From Oecophyllibacter saccharovorans (lineage in GTDB: Bacteria; Pseudomonadota; Alphaproteobacteria; Acetobacterales; Acetobacteraceae): a stretch of 64,000 nucleotides of DNA. Every line of letters starts with the position of its first letter. The first letter of the stretch is position 1. The position numbers were made by a program, and so were the translations under genes. The notes under the pieces were generated by a model. It did not search any database, had not been told where the DNA came from, and saw only the letters and a list, made by a program, of their open reading frames with translations. Shown here one piece after another: positions 58,328 through 64,000 of the stretch. The stretch spans positions 1,240,001 through 1,304,000 of the forward strand of contig NZ_CP038143.1 in the NCBI RefSeq assembly GCF_006542375.1. The letters run 5' to 3'.

Positions 58328-61300
58328 GCGGTATTGCCACCCTTGCGGCAACGGAACCCTTTCTGGACCGGATCGCCCAGGAGTGGTTGCAGCGCTACGG
58401 CGCGCGCGATGAAGGCGGTGCTGCAGGCGGACGCATTCTCGTGCCGGGCCGCCGTGCGGCGCGCGCGCTGCAGGAAGCGTTCCTGCGCGTTCTGGATGGG
58501 CGCGCTGCCCTGCTGCCGGCCATCACCCCTCTGGGAGATCTGGAGGAGGAAACGCTGTTTGCCATGGATCTGGAAGCACGTTTTCCGCCTGCCGTGGACC
58601 CGACCCACCGTCTGGTGGTGCTGACACAGCTTGTGCTGAAAGCCCCTCTGGCCCGAATTGCCGACAATTCCGAAGGCGCTCTGGAGCGTGCCTGGCCCCT
58701 GGCCCAGGCGCTGGCGCAGCTGATGGATGAGGCCGAGCGTGCCGGCGTGGACTTGGCCCACGCGCTGCCGACGGCGGTGGCTGAAGATTACGCCGAGCAC
58801 TGGCAGGAGACGCTGGTCTTTCTTGAAATTGTCACGAAATTCTGGCCTGCCTGGCTGCAGGAGCAGGGATTTTCCAACCCTGTTGCCCGGCAGGTGAGCC
58901 TGCTGCGGGCGCAGGCTGAAGCCTGGCTGCAGGCGCCGCCTGAAGGCCCTTTATGGGCAGCGGGTTTCGTTGATGGCAGCGGGGGGGTGGCCGAGCTGCT
59001 GGGGGCCGTGGCGCGCGCACCTGAAGGGTGCGTCATACTCCAGGGAGTGGATCTGAAACTGAACGAGCCTTTGTGGGAAAGCCTGCCCCAGGCCCATCCC
59101 CAGGCGCTGCTGCGCGATCTGCTGACAACCCTTGAGGTCCCGCGCAGCCGCCTGGAAGTGTGGGCGCAGTCGTCTCCCCCTGCACAGGACAGCCATGCAG
59201 CAAGGGAAGGGCTGATGCGCCAGGTGATGCTGCCTGAGCAGGGGCTGTTCAGCTGGGGCCGCCAGCAGCCGCATTCCCTTCTGGCAGCCGGCGTGGAAGG
59301 GTTGAGCCTGCTGACGGCCGAAGACACCCAGCAGGAAGCGCAGGTCATCGCGCTCGCCCTGCGTGCGATTGCTGAGCAGCCGGGACGGCGGGCCAGCCTG
59401 GTCACGCCCGATCTCTCCCTGGCGCGGCGCGTGGAGACCGAGCTGCTTCGTTTCGGCATTCATGCCGATAATTCGGCCGGTGAGCCCCTCAGCGGAACGC
59501 CGCCGGCTGTTTTCCTGCGTCTTGTCGCTGATGCGGCGGCCAGCCAGCTTGCCCCGGTCGCCCTGCTGGCCGTGCTCAAGCATCCTTTGGCCTCACTGGG
59601 TCTGGGGGCTGGCCGGGCACGGGCCAGCGCGCGGCTGCTGGAGCGCCAGCTCCTGCGAGGCCCGTCGCCCCCACCAGGCATCGCCGGTCTGCGCCAGGCC
59701 CTGGCTGAGCGTGAGAAAGAGCTTGAAAAAAACACCCTTAAGCATGGGCAGGATGGCCAGTCCCCTGAGAGGGGGGAAGACCCCGCCAGCTGGGGCAGCA
59801 GTGCCGATGCGCCCCATACTCCCGCCCCGCTGAAAGCCTTTCTGGACAGGATTGAACAGGCCTTCGCGCCCCTGCTGGCGCTGGAGGGCGATGCTTCCCT
59901 GCCTGACCTGCTGACCGGTCTCGTGCAGGCTGCCGAAGCGCTGGCTGCATTGCCGGAGGAAGCGGAAGAGGAGAGCTCTGCGCGCCCGGGCGCGCAGTTG
60001 TGGCGCGGGGATGACGGGCGCCTTCTGTCGCGTCACCTGGCTGAGCTCATGGCCCATGGCGAAGCCCTGCCCGGCCAGCGGCTCAACGGGCTGGAGGCCT
60101 TTCTGACCGTTTCAATGGCCGGCAAGAGCCTGACAGGGTTGCGGGGCCATCAGCAGGGTGTGGCGCTGGCCCATCCGCGCATCTCCATTCTCGGGGTGCT
60201 TGAAGCGCGCCTCATGGCCTTTGATACGGTCATTCTGGGCGCCCTGACGGAAGCCAGCTGGCCGCCGGCAACCGATCCCGGCCCATGGCTGAGCCGCCCG
60301 ATGCGCCAGCGGGTCGGGCTGCCTTCCCCCGAGCGACGGCTGGGGGCGAGCGCGCATGATTTCCTCATGTCGGTTCTGGCCTCCCGTCAGGTGCTGCTCT
60401 CCGCCCCTGCCCGGCGGGAAGGCAGCCCTGCCGTGCGTGCGCGCTGGCTGACGCGCTTGCAGGCCTATCTCTCCGGCCAGGAAGAAGCGCCTGCCCTGCC
60501 TGCGCCAGCAGCCCTGGCCTGGCAGCAGGTTCTCGACCGCCCGCTTCATGCAGTGGCAACCCCTGTCGCGCCGCCCCGTCCGCGGCCGCCGCTGGCGCTG
60601 CGTCCGCGGCGGCTGAGCATCACGGAGATCGATCTTCTCAAGCGTGATCCCTATGCCATCTACGGCCGCCATATCCTGAAACTGCGCCCCTTGCCGCCTC
60701 TGGAGGAGGGGGTGGACCACGCCCATTACGGATTGGTGGTGCATGCGGCGCTGGAGGAGATGTTCCGCCGCCACCCCCAGGCCTGGCCCGCTGACGCGCG
60801 CCGGGAGCTGGCAGACTGTTTCGAGCGGGCCCTGAAAGCGCAGCCACTGCGCCCGGCCCTGGTGGCCTGGTGGCGCCCGCGCCTGGAGCGGATCGCTGAC
60901 TGGGTTGTTGCCCAGGAACTGCCGCAGCGTCTGGGCGGTGGCGTCTGGACCACCGCTGCTGAAGCAAAGGTGCGCCATGTCCTTCACGGCCTGCCCGGCG
61001 GTTCCTTCACCCTGACCGGTCGGGCCGACCGGATTGATCTTGCCGCCATGCATGACGGAGCTGAAGACGCGCCTGCTGCACTGCGTGCGGCACGCGTGTT
61101 CGACTACAAGACCGGCACGCCGCCGCGGAAGGCGGATGTGGCCTTGGGTTGGGATTCCCAGATGGTGCTGGAAGCCGCCCTGCTGGCACGGGGATATTTC
61201 CCGGACCTGCCGGCGGCGCGCGCTGAAAGCCTGGTTTACTGGCAGCTGCAGGGCGGTCCTGTACCTGGCAGGGTGCATGAGATGCCGGGCAGGAAAAGCG

Positions 61301-61476
61301 CGCTTTCCCTCGATGAGCTGGTTGATGGCGCGCTGGACCAGCTGGCTGCCCTGATCGGTGATTACGACAACCCTCGGCATGCCTATCTGTCGCATCCCTG
61401 GGCTGAACATACGGCGCGCTTTACCGATTACGCCCAGCTGGCGCGCGTCAGTGAATGGCGGAGTGGTAGCCGGTGA
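58324..61476 (+). CDS. addB: Double-strand break repair protein AddB, alphaproteobacterial type
   Basis: A 1050-residue subunit of the AddAB helicase-nuclease that resects DNA ends. N-terminal helicase-like part: RILVPGRRAARALQEAFLRV. C-terminal RecB-type nuclease: LVVHAALEEMFRRHPQAW, TLTGRADRIDL and FDYKTGTPPRKADVALG, with the metal-binding D...DYK motif, then QMVLEAALLARGYF. A charged linker (REKELEKNTLKHGQDGQSPE) sits near residue 465. It overlaps both tsaE (before) and addA (after) by four bases, so all three are coupled. Confidence 0.94.
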   Translation: MSGIATLAATEPFLDRIAQEWLQRYGARDEGGAAGGRILVPGRRAARALQEAFLRVLDGRAALLPAITPLGDLEEETLFAMDLEARFPPAVDPTHRLVVLTQLVLKAPLARIADNSEGALERAWPLAQALAQLMDEAERAGVDLAHALPTAVAEDYAEHWQETLVFLEIVTKFWPAWLQEQGFSNPVARQVSLLRAQAEAWLQAPPEGPLWAAGFVDGSGGVAELLGAVARAPEGCVILQGVDLKLNEPLWESLPQAHPQALLRDLLTTLEVPRSRLEVWAQSSPPAQDSHAAREGLMRQVMLPEQGLFSWGRQQPHSLLAAGVEGLSLLTAEDTQQEAQVIALALRAIAEQPGRRASLVTPDLSLARRVETELLRFGIHADNSAGEPLSGTPPAVFLRLVADAAASQLAPVALLAVLKHPLASLGLGAGRARASARLLERQLLRGPSPPPGIAGLRQALAEREKELEKNTLKHGQDGQSPERGEDPASWGSSADAPHTPAPLKAFLDRIEQAFAPLLALEGDASLPDLLTGLVQAAEALAALPEEAEEESSARPGAQLWRGDDGRLLSRHLAELMAHGEALPGQRLNGLEAFLTVSMAGKSLTGLRGHQQGVALAHPRISILGVLEARLMAFDTVILGALTEASWPPATDPGPWLSRPMRQRVGLPSPERRLGASAHDFLMSVLASRQVLLSAPARREGSPAVRARWLTRLQAYLSGQEEAPALPAPAALAWQQVLDRPLHAVATPVAPPRPRPPLALRPRRLSITEIDLLKRDPYAIYGRHILKLRPLPPLEEGVDHAHYGLVVHAALEEMFRRHPQAWPADARRELADCFERALKAQPLRPALVAWWRPRLERIADWVVAQELPQRLGGGVWTTAAEAKVRHVLHGLPGGSFTLTGRADRIDLAAMHDGAEDAPAALRAARVFDYKTGTPPRKADVALGWDSQMVLEAALLARGYFPDLPAARAESLVYWQLQGGPVPGRVHEMPGRKSALSLDELVDGALDQLAALIGDYDNPRHAYLSHPWAEHTARFTDYAQLARVSEWRSGSR

Positions 61477-64000
61477 GCGGAGAAAAGAGAAGTCTGAAAA
61501 CGGCTGAAGATCAGACCGGATCCGGCGGCCAGGAAGGTGCTGCGTCTCTGCGCGACCAGGGGTTGGCCCTGTTGCGCGCCAAGGCTGAAGCGGATGCGGC
61601 CCAGCTTGTCGCCTCTGACCCCATGGCGTCGGTTTTCGTCTCGGCTTCGGCCGGTTCAGGCAAGACCAAGCTCCTGATCGACCGCCTGTTGCGCCTGATG
61701 CTTCCCCTGTTTCTGCCGGACCGTGAAGGGGAGATGCGGCTTGTGGCAGGCACTGACCCGGCGCGCATTCTCTGCCTGACCTATACCAAGGCGGCAGCTG
61801 CGGAGATGGCCACCCGCCTGCAGGACCGCCTGGGGCGCTGGGTCACCCTGCCTGAAGAAAAACTGGCCGCGGAGCTTACGGCCTTGCAGGTGCCCGACAC
61901 GCCTGAGACTCGCGCCCAGGCACGCGGGCTCTTCCTGCGGGTGCTGGACCTGCCGGGCGGGTTGCGGATCGAGACGATTCACGCCTTCTGCCAGTCGCTG
62001 CTGCGCCGTTTCCCCATTGAGGCAGCCATTGATCCGCGCTTTTCCCTCATGGAGGAAAGCGACAGTGGGATCGCCCTGCGCGCGGCGCTGGAAGAGGAAG
62101 TCGCCGCCCATCCTGCAACTGTCCGGGACCTGGCAGGGCAGGTGGGGCTGGACGACCTTGTGAAGCGTCTGGCCGAACTCAATGAAAAAACCGGTCGCCT
62201 GCGGGGCCTGCTGGCGCGTCTCAGCCAGCAGCCCGACCAGGTGAACGAGGATTATGCCCATCTGCTGGAGATCGTTTCAACAGACCGCGCCAGCCTGCAG
62301 CGCGATATGCAATCCCTGGCTGAAGAGGAGAAGATACGCACCGCCCTGCAGGCGGCCCTGCCCCTGGTGAGCGCCAACAGCCGTCAGACTTTCGTGGAGC
62401 CCCTGCTGCAATGGCTTGCAATTCCTGCAGCAGAACGTGATCCGGCACGCTTGCAGGCCCTTCTGCTGACCCAGAAAGGGGAAGTGTGTAAGATGGAGCG
62501 GCGTATCACCAAGGAAGCGCGCAAGAGCCAGCCTGATCTGCCGGCCTGGCTGACGGCGGAAGGCGAACGGCAGCTGAAACTGCTCGAAGCCGGGCGGGCG
62601 CTGGAGCTGCTGGCGGTCAACAGGGATTTCCTGCAGCTGGCTGCCCCGGTCCTGATGCGCTACCAGCAGGAAAAGACCATGCGTGGCCTGGTCGACTACA
62701 ACGACCTTATCGCCCGCACGCGCCTGCTGCTGAATGATCCGGGCGCCGCCTGGGTCATGTACAAGCTTGATGGCGGCATTGATCACCTGCTGCTTGACGA
62801 GGTGCAGGACACCTCGGGCCTGCAATGGGAGATCGCAGGCGCCCTGACCGAGGAGTTCTTCAGCGGGGAAGGGGTGCATGACCAGGCACGGCCCCGTACG
62901 GTCTTCGCAGTGGGCGATTTCAAGCAGTCGATCTACAGTTTCCAGGGCGCTGAGCCGGACCAGTTTCACACATGGCGGAAGATCTTTGCCCAGCGGGTGA
63001 AGAAAGCCGGGCTGCTGTGGGCGGAGCCGCAGCTCAATGTCTCTTTCCGTTCAGTGCCGCCGGTGCTCGAGACGGTCGACAGCGTGTTTGCTGCCCAGCC
63101 GGCCTCAGCCGGCCTGCGTGACGGCGAGGCGCCCTTGCCGGCCCATGTCTCGGCCAGGCCGGGGCAGGGCGGTCGCGTCGAGCTGTGGCCGCTGGTCCCG
63201 CAGGTTGAAAAGGAGGAGGGGCAGGAGTCAGGGCCGTGGCGGGCGCCGACCGTCAACAGGGATCGCCGCACGCCGCCGCAGATTCTGGCCGCTGCCCTGG
63301 CGGACTGGCTGCAGGAACATCTGGGCCGCCCCCTTCAGCCTGGCACGCCGCCGTTGAAGCCCGAGGATGTCATGATCCTGGTGCCGCGTCGCTCGGCCTT
63401 TCTGCGGGCCCTGGTGCGGGCGCTGAAGGCGCGCCAGGTACCGGTGGTGAGTTTCCTGCGCGCCGAAATGCTGGAGCAGCCGGCTGTCCAGGATGTGCTG
63501 ACCCTGTGCGCCACGCTGCTGCTTCCCCAGGACGACCTCAGCCTGGCCTGTGTTCTCACGTCCCCCCTGGGCGGACTGAGCGATGCTTCCCTCATGGCCT
63601 TGTGTACTGATGATGGCCACCGTTCCCTGCTGGGCCCGAGCGGCCGGCCTCTGTGGACCGTGCTGCGTTCACGCCACCGGGAGCGGGCGGAGTGGCGGGC
63701 AGTCTGGGAGCGCCTTGAAGCCTTGTTCAACAGGGTGGATTACGAAACGCCTTACGGGCTTATGGTGCGCATTCTGGGCCAGCACGGGGGGCGGAGCGCG
63801 CTGCAGGCCCGTCTGGGGGTGGAAGCGGCCGAGCCGCTTGATGAGCTGCTTAATGCCGCCCTGCGTTATGAAGAGCGCCACACGCCTTCCCTGCAGGGGT
63901 TTCTGCACTGGCTTCAGGGCGCTGAGCTGACGATCCGCCGTGAGGCGGAAAGCGTCAGTGACGCTGTCCGGCTGATGACGGTGCACGGGGCCAAGGGGCT
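61473..64000 (+). CDS. addA: Double-strand break repair helicase AddA, N-terminal 842 codons (cut by window edge)
   Basis: UvrD/RecB-superfamily helicase-nuclease subunit, partner of AddB. GTG at 61473 overlaps the addB stop (GTGA). Walker A is ASAGSGKTKLL, then LTYTKAAAAEMATRLQDRLG (motif Ia), ETIHAFCQSLLRRF, LVDYNDLIARTRLLL, LLLDEVQDTSGLQWEI (motif II), VFAVGDFKQSIYSFQGAEPD (motif III) and TVHGAKGL at the right edge (motif V region). The C-terminal nuclease domain lies outside the window. No frameshift or stop is seen in the visible part. Confidence 0.95.
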   Translation, partial: MSGEKRSLKTAEDQTGSGGQEGAASLRDQGLALLRAKAEADAAQLVASDPMASVFVSASAGSGKTKLLIDRLLRLMLPLFLPDREGEMRLVAGTDPARILCLTYTKAAAAEMATRLQDRLGRWVTLPEEKLAAELTALQVPDTPETRAQARGLFLRVLDLPGGLRIETIHAFCQSLLRRFPIEAAIDPRFSLMEESDSGIALRAALEEEVAAHPATVRDLAGQVGLDDLVKRLAELNEKTGRLRGLLARLSQQPDQVNEDYAHLLEIVSTDRASLQRDMQSLAEEEKIRTALQAALPLVSANSRQTFVEPLLQWLAIPAAERDPARLQALLLTQKGEVCKMERRITKEARKSQPDLPAWLTAEGERQLKLLEAGRALELLAVNRDFLQLAAPVLMRYQQEKTMRGLVDYNDLIARTRLLLNDPGAAWVMYKLDGGIDHLLLDEVQDTSGLQWEIAGALTEEFFSGEGVHDQARPRTVFAVGDFKQSIYSFQGAEPDQFHTWRKIFAQRVKKAGLLWAEPQLNVSFRSVPPVLETVDSVFAAQPASAGLRDGEAPLPAHVSARPGQGGRVELWPLVPQVEKEEGQESGPWRAPTVNRDRRTPPQILAAALADWLQEHLGRPLQPGTPPLKPEDVMILVPRRSAFLRALVRALKARQVPVVSFLRAEMLEQPAVQDVLTLCATLLLPQDDLSLACVLTSPLGGLSDASLMALCTDDGHRSLLGPSGRPLWTVLRSRHRERAEWRAVWERLEALFNRVDYETPYGLMVRILGQHGGRSALQARLGVEAAEPLDELLNAALRYEERHTPSLQGFLHWLQGAELTIRREAESVSDAVRLMTVHGAKG

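Noticed and set aside
60112..61410. Minus-strand open frame of 432 codons
   Set aside because: Antisense to addB with its intact nuclease motifs; composition is His/Gln/Arg-rich and without any known domain.
1..64000. CRISPR arrays, insertion sequences, prophage or rRNA genes
   Set aside because: No regularly spaced repeats, transposase or phage structural genes, terminal inverted repeats or rRNA sequence were seen.

Overview
The window reads as a chromosomal stretch of a GC-rich alphaproteobacterium, most likely an acetic acid bacterium (Acetobacteraceae). The evidence is the dusB-ntrC-like-ntrY-ntrX-hfq-hflX gene order, the adjacent addB-addA pair of alphaproteobacterial type, an alpha-keto acid decarboxylase, OprB-like and BBP2-like outer membrane barrels, and a full molybdenum cofactor set including a MocA-type cytidylyltransferase. 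Species is not decided by the sequence. No insertion sequence, prophage, rRNA operon or CRISPR array is visible; the content is ordinary chromosomal backbone with accessory envelope genes.

Layout from left to right. 1-3900, minus strand: start of a glycosyltransferase, a large MscS-type channel and pyrD. 4368-12763, plus strand: a small unknown gene, dusB, a degraded NtrC-like protein, ntrY, ntrX, hfq and hflX. 12819-14288: SulP transporter, then tRNA-His, a DUF333-like lipoprotein and a small unknown gene. 15735-17429: an unrecognised anchored periplasmic protein, divergent from rplM-rpsI and followed by ilvE. 20321-26718: molybdenum cofactor block, mocA-xdhC on the minus strand and moeA-moaA-moaC-mobA-moaD-moaE on the plus strand, ended by a clear terminator. 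26899-29385: TonB-dependent receptor. 29395-37820: SEL1-repeat protein, glycine-zipper lipoprotein, keto acid decarboxylase plus a Tat-signal SDR, APC permease, unknown gene, EamA transporter and a small unknown gene, then tRNA-Leu(UAA).

38054-40519, minus strand: YgjP-like metalloprotease, YcgN family protein, and an orphan PotD-like binding protein. 41058-45116: YqjD/YqjE-like pair, then DUF1656-HlyD-NodT efflux genes without the usual FUSC gene. 45132-47723: GT8-like glycosyltransferase, then a 53-aa gene, a CbpA-type DnaJ and a 59-aa membrane peptide. 47838-53318: POT peptide transporter and two outer membrane barrels, the second with a G9 tract in its 5' coding region. 53338-57605: queF, typA/bipA, a GNAT enzyme and a ferredoxin-NADP reductase type flavoprotein. 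57779-64000: tsaE, addB and the first two thirds of addA, which runs off the window.

The most unusual signals are: an NtrC homologue that has lost its receiver domain, Walker A and GAFTGA loop, in an operon without ntrB; an Hfq whose basic rim patch and conserved proximal His are substituted; a homopolymeric G9 tract between two out-of-frame start codons of an outer membrane protein, which looks phase-variable; tandem 5-residue repeats resembling a TonB box in the TonB receptor; and several orphaned parts of normally multi-gene transport systems. No wholly new multi-gene system could be proven from sequence alone.
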